A program made the position numbers and the translations under genes. Positions 36,160 to 48,000 of a DNA stretch of 64,000 bases are shown here, in pieces. The notes below the pieces were generated by a model. That model worked only from the letters and a program-made list of their open reading frames with translations, searched no databases and had not been told where the DNA came from. Every line of letters begins with the position of its first letter. The first letter of the stretch is position 1. Location of the stretch: assembly GCA_025267735.1 (NCBI GenBank), contig CM046303.1, positions 49,927,403 to 49,991,402 on the forward strand, given 5' to 3'. This DNA comes from Mactra quadrangularis. Its lineage: Eukaryota; Mollusca; Bivalvia; Venerida; Mactridae.

Positions 36160-39100
36160 CTGATAAAATGTAATACGAAACTATATCTAATTTGAAATAG
36201 GCAGATGTCATTGTTATTGTCAGGGGATTAATTCTTGATTTATTGCCTGCATGTTTTTTTAAAGAAACTTCATGTAAACTGCATGCTGAGTGCAATTATT
36301 ATTTCCTGCAAAATATTTTGTCTTGCATAAATGTCAAGGTGTTTAATTGTCTGCACAACAGACAAATTTGAATGCAATTTATTTTAATATATGTATTACA
36401 ATAAAACGAAAATAAATATATTTGTTTATGCAAAGTGTAATTGCTCTAAATCTAAAATGAAGCTGTTTTGAAATGTTTCTAATTATACTGAAAAGTGTTA
36501 TTTGTTGATATTTGTAATAACACGGTAGCAACAATTCTTAATAAAAACATGTACATTAAAAGTACTTCAAACGAACAAAAAAGCACGTCTCAAGCGAATG
36601 ACCTTTCCGGTTTATTTAAATGTATTACTTAATTGTATTACACTATGTCAAGTGTATATGTATGCCTTAAAAAACAAATAATGTTATACCTCAACAAATA
36701 TCAATTCAAACCACATTGTCAAGGTATTTTGTCTATTCCAGAGATTATTTAATACCCATTGTTTCTCAATTGATAAGAATTAAAGACAAATATAAAAAAT
36801 GGTTTGTTTCATTGGTAACTATATTATGAAAGTTTTGTTTTACATGTACCAAAACAGGAAAAATGACCTAAACATTAACATAATATACAAGGTGGATATA
36901 TTTACTTGATAAACTTCACAGTCTTGATTGTATTTATTTATTTATTTATTTAAGATTTAGACGTTGATAAAAAATGGATGTGAGTAATAAATTACGCATT
37001 TAGATATTAAATTAGATCGACTTAGACAACAGAAAGTCAAACTAGGTCACAACGTTATGCTAAAATCCAGAATAAAGCGTTTATCATTCATGTAGGACAG
37101 GACCTATATACATTTTATCAACTAGTCAATTAACATGTCATTGAATGAAATTTCATATATGACCCAAATTTCTTCCCAAATAAATATCTCTTAAGTATTG
37201 TTTATGGAAAAAAAAACACATTATCTTAATTTGTCGTCATAAGTAAATGACTCGTTTTTAATAAAAATCTCAAACTAACCATTTTTATATCTTAAGTATA
37301 CGTAAGAGTCAACATTTATTAATTCTATATCGAGATTACTTTGTTTGGATTTTGTAGATGTTGTATACTAAATTTCCGAATAAAACGCCATCCATTTTAA
37401 AATTACAATGGCAATAAGACAATTCTCTTAGAAACAAGAAATTCTCTAGTTTACCCTAAGGTGACAAATGTCTCAATATACACAAAGTGAGTGTACTAGA
37501 TAGTATTCAATCTGTTTTATTACTCGAATGATTTTTTTAGAGTTCTCAAGTGGTAAGTCAATGAATCCACTTTCATATGCAACTAAAGTATTTATTGCTG
37601 TGTCATTTGACAAAACCAAGACCAGTGAACAATTACTTAAATTCTTTTTTTCGTATGTATTCTATCCGCCTCTTACTTGCTTTATAAACGTGACTTATGA
37701 CATCGATCAACTCTCATATACTTTTATATAAAAACATCTGAAAATTAACAGATACATTGTTCAAGACATGGTATGTCTTGCTTCGGTTGTAAATCGCACC
37801 TGCCTCGTTAGATTGGAAATCATTCGTTCTCATATATTTACACCTTAACATACGCGCAACGTAGATACAACTACATACATGAAGGACGTTATTTTTTCCT
37901 CATCTGATTGGATGGATACCAAAAGGTAAATCAGAAATTAGAAATTCATATGTACATGCTTCTACGTTTATGTCATAATTAAAACTTCGTGTATAAGGAT
38001 TAAGAATAATACGGTTCTCATGTACAACAATAAACGTGAAAGCCCAATTTATTAAAAACATCTAATAAAACAGAAGTAGTGATGTATTGTCGATGAATTT
38101 AATTACAGTGTAGTCTAATAAATCTTACATAAGGTTATTTCAGATTTTGTTTCGATATTAAAAACATTAGAAAAACAATATTAAGACACTAGAAAGGAGA
38201 ATATTTCAGCGATTTGAAGTCATAAAATAGTTTGTAACAATTAAAAAACTAATTCATTATTAAAAACGTATTTTATTGTCTGTTTTTAAGACATTCGCAG
38301 TGTATACGAGGGGTTATCCAAAGTGCGTTTAAAAATCTTTTGAACGTCAAAGTGTATTGTAAAGAAATTTCATCAGCATACTTTTTATAACAATATCAGC
38401 ACATTTTAAAAGTAACAGGTAATTGCGTCAGTAAATGTCGATTTTATATTGATTTTAAATACATTGTAGGTACATACACTGTACACGGCACACAATAGAA
38501 AATTGCAGTTAGTCACCGTGTATTTGTTACTGACAAACAAGTAATTCACGTAAACAACTGAGCATCTTTCTTTCATGATGGCATTTACATATTTTCTTCT
38601 AATATAATTGTTGATGTCATTATTGTTATTTCTTTGTTGATACCGCTAGAAACGCCAGACGACGGCATTATCAAAAACGAGAAATTTACGGACACCATTG
38701 TATTTATTTATGCTTTAGCATGAGGGAATATTGATTATTGGTGATGATATCTACTTAATGCATTTACGATAATAATATACGAAAGTATTTCTGCCTTCTC
38801 CCAGGGATACATACTAGGCGTTTGGTTTTAAATTACAATAAGAGCTAATTACTTTATAAATATGAAGGTAACATTTGAATTTAATTAAGATTTTGAATTA
38901 TCAAGCATGATATTTCTATTGTATCTTTTAATTAGTTAATCTATATTAACCACCGAGTCAATAGTATCTTTGTAGGATATACAATTTCATTGGTTCTGAT
39001 ACGAAGAAATGATAATAAAACAAACTGAAAAATGAAATGTGTACGTTATTATGTCTTTAAGTAATTCTATATCTTACATAACATTACGTTAGACTCCACT

Positions 39101-39240
39101 TAAAGAAAGTACTCATGTCTACATGCCTAGCATACCAATATATTTTATCGTTCAATAATTCAAATTAATTATGAAAAGTTCGATCAACTTAATTAATTTA
39201 TTGCACAATAAAACACATGAATATTTCGAATAACAATACA

Positions 39241-39306
39241 CTCAATTTAGTATATATAAATCGGCAAGGCACTTAAGAGTCCATTAACCACTTCACAAAG
39301 GTAAGT
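39241..39306 (+). promoter_or_regulatory. TATA-like box and donor-like site, copy B
   Basis: TATATATAA at 39251-39259 is followed about 42 bp later by CACAAAG|GTAAGT (donor at 39301). This is the best example of the conserved block also present at 29.70 and 55.41 kb. A short non-coding first exon is possible; no downstream exon was identified. Confidence 0.3.
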
Positions 39307-40034
39307 TAAATGTTTCATAAAGAAAATAACTTTCTTTGTTGTATGTTTTCTACAACAAAAATAAACTAACCATTAAGAAAAGATAAGTGTAGCTGCATTT
39401 GTGAAAACACAGACAATGTTTTTGATAAACAGTTGTTTAGGAAGTAGTAAGATGCAATATATGAGTGTAATAAAGTTATAAAATACGTAATTTCCGACTG
39501 AATGTGCATGGTACTTGGATGGCGCGGCATGTTTCATGTGTTTCACGAACAAATACGTTCATGGCTATGTGATTTGTGCCAGCTTCTTTTGGTACATGTT
39601 TCACTATGTATAATTTATAAATGAAAGCTGGGATAAGTAAATGTGGTTGATATCATTAAAAAGTTAAGTTTGAAAAGGGAATAAATTTCCTTATCCCAGC
39701 AATGTAAATACTTATTTCTTTTGTTTATAATTATGTCTTTTTATATGCGTCATTTATAGTTATGTATAATAAATGACACAATCATCATACAATTTGGTCT
39801 TTGTCAAGTTCATTATTCTATGTACCATCAGAACGAGCTGCGTCAACGGGCAGTAAGGTTGACAAGCAAGGTAGATTGTAGTAGTTGTATTGTGGATATA
39901 AAAATTTGTATCTCTAAAGCATCAATGAATGATATTGTCAAATATAAAAACATATATTCATGCTACAGCTCTTTCACCAAGTTTTGTCATAGTTATATAT
40001 TATCCCTAACTGATAACCATGCCTTTCAGCTGTT

Positions 40035-40331
40035 TTTATACTTAGCTTTCAAATACAGTATCCAGATTGATACAATAAAAATCTACTCTCTGTAAATTTA
40101 TTCCATTTATTGACGTTTCGGCATGTTTGCCTTTATCTAACATAGATATTTATAAAAAATTAACTAAATTATTGCTTTGTACAATTTCATGACAATAAAT
40201 CACAATGTTTATATCAATGTTAGGCACGACAATGTAACACTTTCAATGTCATGTAATATCCATGTTAGATAAAGGAGAACATGCCGAAACGTCAATAAAT
40301 GGAGTAAATTTACAGAGAGTTTATACTTAGC
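40035..40331. mobile_element. Penelope-like hammerhead-end insertion
   Basis: A 273 bp insertion (40047-40319) is flanked by TTTATACTTAGC (12 bp) on both sides; copy A has a single TTTATACTTAGC at 30483-30494. It contains ~60 bp inverted repeats beginning CTCTCTGTAAATTTA and including CCATTTATTGACGTTTCGGC. The reverse complement gives a GCC-GAAAC-GTC string, typical of hammerhead-like ends of Penelope-like elements. The CTGATGA core is altered to TAGATAA, so an active ribozyme is not supported. A target duplication of this length fits target-primed reverse transcription. Between the repeats, 40203-40247 is an inverted copy of a sequence at 41001-41045 and ~31134-31178. Confidence 0.75.
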
Positions 40332-40395
40332 GTTTAAAAATCGCATAATATTTTAAATCCTGTTTTAATTTTAAATGGTATATATCTGGATAAAA

Positions 40396-40536
40396 TCAAG
40401 CTTTGTCGCTATTCGATTCGTCTTGAACCAATTTCGTAGACACATTTATTGTGTCTAGATTTTGATGCACGACTATGACTCCTGGGTTGACAAATGTTTT
40501 GTTGTTCAGTTTTGCTGTTACATTTGCTGAAAATTG
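40396..40536 (-). other. candidate terminal exon L2, copy 40.4 kb
   Basis: Minus strand: an acceptor-like TTTTTATTAG, then FSANVTAKLNNKTFVNPGVI, continuing VVHQNLDTINVSTKLVQDES to NSDKA-stop. A 1 nt difference near the border relative to the 30.6 kb copy means that the splice phase may not be preserved. Confidence 0.33.
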
Positions 40537-42977
40537 CTAATAAAAATAATTGAAAATTTAATTAAATTTGTATAAGGCAGATGGCATTTGTTTGTTGTTT
40601 TGGGATTAATTATTAATATAATGTCTGCATATTTCCTTGAGAACCTTCATGTACGCGTATATCGAATTTCATTTTGATATAAACTGCATGCTTAGCACTA
40701 TTTGTGTTTCCTGCATTTAAAGAAAAACTGTTTCCAATTTGCATAAATATCGAAGTTTATAATTGTCTGCGTAACAGACAATTGAAATACAATTTATTTT
40801 AATATAAGTATTGCATTTAAACACAAATAAATAAGTTTGTTCATGCAAAGAGCACTAACTATAAAATGAAAATGTTTGGAATTACTCATCTTATACTGAA
40901 CATTGTTATTTCTTGGCACTTGAAATGCTACTACAATTCTAAAAAGAAACAAATTAATGAAGTGTAATCGAAGCAGGTTTAAAGCAAAAAAAGACTAAGT
41001 TTGAAAGTGTTACATTGTCGTGCCTAACATTGATATAAACATAGTGGACCTTCATGCACTAGTTTTTCACTAAATGTAATTGTTTTTTGTGGAATTACAA
41101 AATGAATATTCATATATTGTATAAGACATAATATTGAATGTACATTCAGAGTACTTTGCTAAAACTTATTTGCAAGTTTTCAAATTGCACTTAATGCAAG
41201 ATTTTGAACATACCGACGATGATCTCAGACAGTTATATTGTAATAAAACAATAAACATGGATTAAATTAGCATTCTTGTTTATTTTTTAACATGCAATGA
41301 ATAATAAGTATTCTTTTAATATAAAACTTGTTTGTTGAACAATCGAAGTAAATAAATAGGTTAGAGCATTTGTACTCAAATTCCTCAATTTGTATTTTAA
41401 TATTCGAATTGTAAACCAAGTTCTTTGCAAACATACTTTTACTGAAGTTACTTTTCTTAGTTTTAAAACATAGATTTAAAACAAATACTTAACACTTGAA
41501 AAAAACAAACAATACTTTTCTGGATGTTTTTACGGTAATCTGTTTAGCATACCAATGGACACATTCGATTAAGATGCGCATATTGCAGTACTTAACGAAA
41601 AGAAAGAGTCACACATATATTACATGATTAAATAAAAGTATATTTAATGATAAATATTATTAATGCGTTTTGAAAAATTAGAATTAAACATTACTGCATT
41701 TGAAATAATGAAAATTGTCATGTCAGGTCCCATAATGCAAATTTCTTGTATGGGTTAAGTTCTCTAGTATGTTTATTGTAAACGTAGATGAAATGGGATC
41801 GATTTCATACGTTTTGCATAAATACATTGATATATCAAACACAGAAACAAAAATTATATGTATTTACTAGAATCTTTGTAATCTTTTGAATAATATTGAC
41901 TATTTAACTAGTGAGTTTCGTTTCAAGTATTTACACTGTACAATTATCAGTGTCTATATAATACGCAAGACAATGTGTTGCCTAAACTTACAAAGATATC
42001 TAAATATTGTGATTGCATAAATTTTACTAGTATGATCTATTTATTACATAAAGTTTTATAAATTAATTTTTCGATACACAATTAATGAATAATTTATTAT
42101 AAATGCACTAGATATTTAGTTGAATACTGTAATACACAAAACAGAAAACATGGTGTCTAGACTGAATATAATATCTCTACAAAAGACATACTCGCGCATG
42201 ATATAAAGCTATTGAAAACGGAAAATCGGTATGTTACACAAACAACAATAACGTTGTTGGCATTTAAATTGTACAACACGGTATATGAGAAATATTAATT
42301 TGGCAACCGGTTCAAAAAGGGAATTGAATATTTCTAATATACTCAAGCGCCTTAAGTTTATTTTAACATACTTGTAAAATGTCGTTGTAATATGTGATTG
42401 TTACCTTTCTAATAACCAGTTGTGCTTTGTAATTTGCTTTCCTGTATTTTAGAGAAATTAAAGTACTATAATCATTTCAATTTTTTTTCCTAACTGGTTC
42501 ATTCAATCTATATTTCTGATAATCGACTAGATGTATTTTGCTTGTGTATGGGTTTAATGATTATATTATACAACATACTGAACATGGATCTTGTTATAGG
42601 TGTGTGACTTGATTTTTTATTCAACAATAAAAACAAAATCACGGTTGACTGGAATATTTACGTAATTAAAGTTTTGTGTTAAAATATAAATATTCAGAAC
42701 ACAAATAAATGACGTAGTGAAATATTTTGACAATGTAAATATTAATTTTAACTTTAGGCTGTAAATGAATGTCACATTTTGAAGACAAATAAAGTTATTT
42801 TCCCTCAGTATAAAAGTTTCATCATTTTCCAAATGATCAATACATTTAAATATCCTAAGGACAAGTTCTTCAAATATGTCAAACTTTATCTTATATTTGA
42901 ACTAGACTAGTTTATAACATAGTGAATATGAACTAGCAGTCACAATATATGTTTGCAATTTACTTTATTTATTTATT

Positions 42978-43243
42978 GGAGTTAACGCCGTGTCAACACA
43001 ATTTTAGGTCATTTTACGGCGTCAAGCGCACCTAACCTAGCTTTCCTGGACCATTGTCTATAACCAGTACTCACCTACCCTTCCACAAACTTCTCCATAT
43101 TATCTAATCAATGGAGGAAAATCGACATTTTGGTCAAATTTTCATGGAAGAGTATAACCTCCCCGGATGGGATTCGAACCCGCACCCCCTCGGGCACGAG
43201 TATCCAAATCCCGGCTCGCTAACAACTGCGCTATCGACCCGGG
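42978..43243 (-). mobile_element. tRNA-derived SINE, family 3, full length
   Basis: The minus-strand head starts CCCGGGTCGATAGCGCAGTTG (A box, plus-strand 43223-43233), continues through a long variable-arm-like segment, and has B box GGTTCGAATCC (43170-43180). The long variable arm suggests a Leu- or Ser-type tRNA ancestor. The tail ends ATGACCTAAAATTGTGTTGA then CACGGCGTTAAC, shared with family 1, so the two families probably use the same LINE partner. The tail-only copy in A (33360) is cut by the duplication breakpoint. Confidence 0.88.
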
Positions 43244-45195
43244 TTTTGCAATTTGCTAGTATCTTGTAAAACAAGATGGTAAGTGATCAGTTATTCTAGT
43301 GCTAGAACTGCCAATGAAGTTAAACATATCATTTATTTCTATTGGCTACATGCGACAATAGCATAAGGCAATTACTCGTATAGTCATTTAAGATAGCAAC
43401 TCTTATGATTATGTAAAATTCATCAAATTAATATTTCGTGACAAAACATAGTTTGGTGCATTCAGTAATAAATATATTGACATTCTCAAATCTGTTAGTT
43501 TTTTCTTAATATTTTGTTAATAAGCCACCCAACAACACAATGACAGTAAAGTCAATTCAATGCATAACCAAAATGACTTCTCTTTCGCGATTAAGTACAG
43601 TGTTATGAATAAAAAATCTTTCTATTATTTATTTTATGTTATAATCAAATCCCTTGTTTGTCATAGCATGGTCTGTGTGTTAAAACCTGAAGTAATCATT
43701 TTTATGGCCAATGGGTAACGTAGGAGTGTATTATGATTCTCAACTGGGATTACTTAGTTTTATTGTAATACTTGTTATATACCAATATTTCATATAAATT
43801 GTCATCTATTTCAAGTTACGATGGTATTAAGACAATGCTTTTTAAAATAAGACATTCTTGAGAATACCCTTATGTACAAATGTCTTTGTATATATGAAAT
43901 GTGTCTCCTAGATAGCATACAAGCCATGTCCTTATGTATTTGTTCTGATGTACTTGAGTGGTATCAGTCCACGCATATATGCAATGGTATATTTCTAAGT
44001 CGGTTGACAAAACATTAAATGCTAGTACACAGTAACTTAAAGTACATGACTTTTATTTGAAAAATTACTATTTTAATCCATTGTGCTCGTATTTACTTGT
44101 ATGTGATAACTAACGTTGCACAAACAGTTTCCATATTTTTCTGTACGTTTCTGAAAATTAACCTTTCTTTGAAGAGTATGACTTGCCTCAGCTAAAAACC
44201 GAACGTGCCTCGTGGGAGTCGAATTGAATGTTCTGTAAACTATTTTGACATATTAAAACCATAAATACACTTTACAAGTGCGCACACAACACTCAGTTCA
44301 TGTATGATAGACGTGTATTATTTTCTACGAGTAAACATATACTACATGTAGTATTCTTGGTCATGCGTGTTTTTGTACTTTACAATGGACTTGTACACTA
44401 AATAGGTAAATAAGCTAATGCGTGAAGAGCATTTGACTGATTTAAACAGATCATTTTTATATGTAACATTTTTGTTTAATTGTGTGTATGCACATAGTAA
44501 ATTTTATATACAATGATGTTTATGAAATAAGTGTAAACTAAATTAAACTATAAAATTGTAAAAATAATTCACCCCTAAATATTGGCGTGTAATGAAACTG
44601 GCTATGTTTATATACGCAATGTTGACGACCGGTAAATATTGTTTGAAATATGAAGTACATTTGGTTCATATGTACAAAATGCTACATGCATTTCGTATTT
44701 AACTGCATGTATTAGGATTAAAAAGTATTATGGTTCTTTTGTATAACAATTCAAATAAACTGACAATATGTGTTTAATTCGTAGTTGAAATTAAGAACTT
44801 CAATAAGTTCTATAATATGAGTAAAGATTTCATAAACAAAACTTTCTGATGAATTTCGATGAATTATATTACAATAAAAGTTTTAATCTAACATAAAGTT
44901 TTGTTGGATTTTTATTGATAATTAAAAGACGATAAAAAACTAGTACATTAATCAATTTGTTTTCGAATATGTTTCACCATTCAACAGTTTGATGGAATGA
45001 AATCACTTAATTATTATTCAAAAAGTGATTTATTTTTTGTTTTTATCCATTATTATATATTTGTTGTTCATGACCAAGTCATTATGCTAAAACGATGACA
45101 AAATCTTCATTATTTTGAACTCCCGTTTCTCTTAAGAATATTTACGACATAATTAAGCATGGGATTGGTGCGGTAGACCATTTTGTTAATATCAT

Positions 45196-45400
45196 TTGTC
45201 TTCCAGACATGATTACATGAACGATAATGCTAAACCGTACCCCGTCTATGCTGTAACACAGTTTTTGCGACGGAACGCCGTCACGACCATTCCCTGGTCT
45301 GCAAAGTGTCCTATTAAAACCCACAGGCACACGTCTGAATTATCCAGGCCTCAAATACAAAATTCTGAATATATTTTAAAAAGTTGTCGTTTATTTATAG
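45196..45400 (+). pseudogene. Tc1-like transposase C-terminal fragment
   Basis: The plus-strand frame contains MNDNAKPYPVYAVTQFLRRN followed by AVTTIPW. This matches the Tc1/mariner block normally reading DNARPH..V..FL..N.V..LPWPA..SPDLNPIEH and so includes the second catalytic aspartate of the DDE/D triad (D in NDNAKP). The following residues (CPIKTHRHTSELSRPQIQ) still align with the SPDLNPIEH.WDELGRR region, but the catalytic acidic residue there is lost. No ATG opens the homology, and the N-terminal helix-turn-helix and first D are absent. It is a short dead fragment inside the third unit copy. Confidence 0.72.
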
Positions 45401-45421
45401 ATCGTACATATCGAGATAATA

Positions 45422-45571
45422 TCAAGCTTTCTCATTATTCGTCTCGTCCTGAACCAATGATGTAGACTAATTTAGTGTGTGTTATATGTTGATGAACGGC
45501 TTAATTCTGGGTTCTGATTTCTGATAGACGCTTTATGGTAAATATTGACTGTTAAATTAGCAGACAATTGC
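45422..45571 (-). pseudogene. L2 terminal-exon remnant, 45.4 kb
   Basis: The acceptor-like ATTTTTGTCAG|CAATTG border and the end LVQDETNNEKA-stop are recognisable, with synonymous-looking changes (CAA/CAG, GAA/GAG) against the other copies. The middle is frameshifted and contains stops. Confidence 0.35.
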
Positions 45572-45659
45572 TGACAAAAATGTAATCCAAATACTCATCA
45601 AATTTAAATAAGGCAGATTACATTTTTAGGGATTAACTATTGATAAAATGTCTGCATAA

Positions 45660-45740
45660 TTACAAGACAAGACAAGACAATTTTATTCAAGAAAATCAAG
45701 GCAATCGGCCCAAAATACAGCAATACAATATACAAAATAG
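45660..45740 (-). mobile_element. LINE 3' end with CTTGT-type tail
   Basis: Read on the minus strand this is ...GGGCCGATTGCCTTGATTTT then CTTGAATAAAATTGTCTTGT ending in CTTGTCTTG repeats. An AATAAA signal followed by a pentamer tail is the usual end of a 5'-truncated non-LTR retrotransposon. Confidence 0.6.
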
Positions 45741-46925
45741 TGTGGTTATGTAAGCGGTTTTTTAAGTTTAAAAAAGTTTGTATATGTGAACTGTTCTTGC
45801 TTTAAAATGAAACTATTTGATATTATTCACCATATAAATCGTAAAATGTTGGTATCTAAGTAAATCAAACGCTGCAACCATTCAAAAAATGAAGATATGC
45901 ATGAAATGTACTTTAACGAACACAAGAAATACTTTTCAAGCAAGCAAACTAACCCATTCAAAGTGTCTTGGCTCTGTTAAGTTATTTTAATGTTTTGAGT
46001 ATATATGTTTGTGAATGAGAAGGACAAATTTACACACGGTGATACAGGGTTGACTTAAAATGCGCCATACACATCTTTCTGTAGTGTTACTGTTTTTTTT
46101 CTTTTTGTTTCTCGATATATTTCATTGTTAAGTTATTTATTTGATTTACGTATAGTATTAAAATACAATTTATGGTTATGAGAAAAATATATACCTATAT
46201 TTTAAAGCGGATTTATCACATTTGTTGACAAAACATTTGGCTTCAAAAGCAAATATAGTTATGATCGGTGGCTCAATGGTTAAAAAAAGTTAAATGATAC
46301 CATATTCAGTGACTGTGTCATTATTCAAGTTGTGACACGTTAACATATCAGAACTATAAAACAGCCCATGCAAGACTGTGACTTTTACTCACGTAAGGTG
46401 AAAATAGGCCTACAATTTTAGAGACAAAAAAGTCATATCAGATAGCTGGGGGGAAATACATTTGACGAGGGCGCCGATGTTGTAGAAGGACTCTTCTATG
46501 ACAGAATTGGAGAAGCTAGTTTGTATAAAAACTTGTTCCTAGCAAAATTGCTATTGTGTACACATTACATGTGCTGTTCGTTTTTCTTTGTTGAGGGATT
46601 AAGGCTAACCATAAAATCTGCCTTGATGAGGCTATGCACGGATCTATTATAGATGCAGTAAATGCATAAATGAACTGCGTAAATTCACAATAAGATTGTA
46701 CATAAGTTGTAATATACATTCTGAGTGTATTCTGTTTGTTTTTTTTAAAAATAGGTTGCGAATTTGAAATATGCATGTAGCTAAGTTGTACATGATAGGA
46801 GGAAATAAAATATATAAATCCGAAGCAATCATGTTGTGCTTTCTTCTAGTGTAATGAATGAAAAAACTGATTCGCAAACGACATTAATAAAAAAATATGT
46901 TTTACAACGTTTATTTTGTTAAACA
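45741..46925. other. no gene seen
   Basis: AT-rich sequence without recognisable coding or repeat content. Frames at 46516-46877 on the minus strand have no family features. Confidence 0.45.
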
Positions 46926-46934
46926 ACATAATTA

Positions 46935-47035
46935 ATGACGTCCAGCGCACCTAACCTTGCTTTCCTGGACCCTTGTCTATAACCAGTACTCACCTAACCT
47001 TCAACAAGGCCGGAAACAGCTCCATATACCTTAAT
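46935..47035 (-). mobile_element. SINE body fragment, family 3 type
   Basis: Contains the GACGTCCAGCGCACCTAACC..CTTTCCTGGACC..TTGTCTATAACCAGTACTCACC body seen at 43020-43080, but lacks the tRNA head and the outer tail. Confidence 0.7.
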
Positions 47036-47455
47036 GACGTGACGCTAAATAGTCGAACATTGTGCGCAACGTCTATATATCAAAAGCATCAGCTCGACAG
47101 CAAATAAATGAATTAGATCATCTTAATAACTGTTATTTGCAATCCTATAACATGTTGAATATATCTACGTGATATAAAATCACAGACAGTTAAAAGATGA
47201 TAAAGCAAGCACATAATATTACATTACTTAACATTCTTGTTTAACGTTAACAAAAAGCAATCAAAATTATATGCATTCTTTTTAATTTATATCTAATTTA
47301 TTAATCAATTAAAGTAATTAAATAAGTAAGAGCATTGTAATAAAATTTTTCAATACGTATTTCAAGATACAACTCGTGTTACTCAAGTAATCATCAAGCT
47401 CTTTGCAAACATGATAAACTGGAGAAACCTCTCTTGGTTGTAAAACGTAAGACTA

Positions 47456-47610
47456 TTACAAGTACGATAACACTTGAAAACAACTGCTTCTGTTACAGAC
47501 AGTACGCTTGCAATTACTTTCCGGAAGTTTTTGTGGCAAACTGTTGAGGTTATTTTCGACTAAGGTACACACGTTTTTGCAATGGCAAGTAAAGTAGCCC
47601 ATTTTTTTTA
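47456..47610 (-). other. conserved minus-strand frame L3, copy 2
   Basis: The frame reads CHCKNVCTLVENNLNSLPQK and continues LPESNCKRTVCNRSSCFQVL to SYL-stop, paralogous to the frame ending at 14462. Shared residues are C, N.L, QKLP and CFQVL.YL. The frame extends to 47719 but similarity was only checked over the last ~50 residues. The segment is cysteine-rich. Function unknown. Confidence 0.3.
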
Positions 47611-47787
47611 AAAAAAAAGTATTACATTTGATAAATATTATACAAGATGTAATTACGTCACACGGACAGCTATAACAATGGTGGCATTTTAAAAATTGAA
47701 CAACACGGTATGTAAACATACTAATTCAGTAACCGCTTCAAGAACAAAATTGAATGTTAAAATATAATATTACCACATATAATATTA

Positions 47788-48000
47788 CCGTCGCATTCAA
47801 CACATATATAGGTCATATACACGACGGCCAGCTCTTTCTACTATAGGTTTCCTGGACACTTTTTCTATCACCAGTACTAACTTACCCTACCACGAGGCCG
47901 ACAACTCATGTATAGGGTATGACCTGCCGCGACCGGGATTCGAACCCGTATCTCCGGATTCGAAGTCAGACATGCTAACCACTACGCCACGGCCGCGGCT
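47788..48000 (-). mobile_element. tRNA-derived SINE, family 1, copy c
   Basis: The best preserved family 1 head. The minus strand begins AGCCGCGGCCGTGGCGTAGT; B box GGTTCGAATCCC; then CGGTCGCGGCA closes a nearly complete acceptor stem. The tail is CGTCGTGTATATGACCTATA followed by TATGTGTTGAATGCGACG. The sharper B box than in copies a and b suggests it is closer to the source sequence. Confidence 0.88.

Larger units (their letters stand above)
33590..43066. repeat. segmental duplication copy B (~9.2 kb plus insertion)
   Basis: Tandem, same-orientation copy of 14591-33437 without the 9.5 kb element and the 254 bp MITE, but with its own 273 bp insertion at 40047-40319. It serves as the internal control that defines the insertion boundaries in copy A. 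Confidence 0.93.

Noticed and set aside
40086..40319. Active hammerhead ribozyme
   Set aside because: The GAAAC and GTC parts are present, but the CTGATGA core is changed to TAGATAA and the helix II stem is only about 3 bp.
47925..48000. Functional tRNA gene
   Set aside because: Good A and B boxes and acceptor stem, but the anticodon stem is imperfect and the sequence continues into the SINE body and tail shared with other copies.
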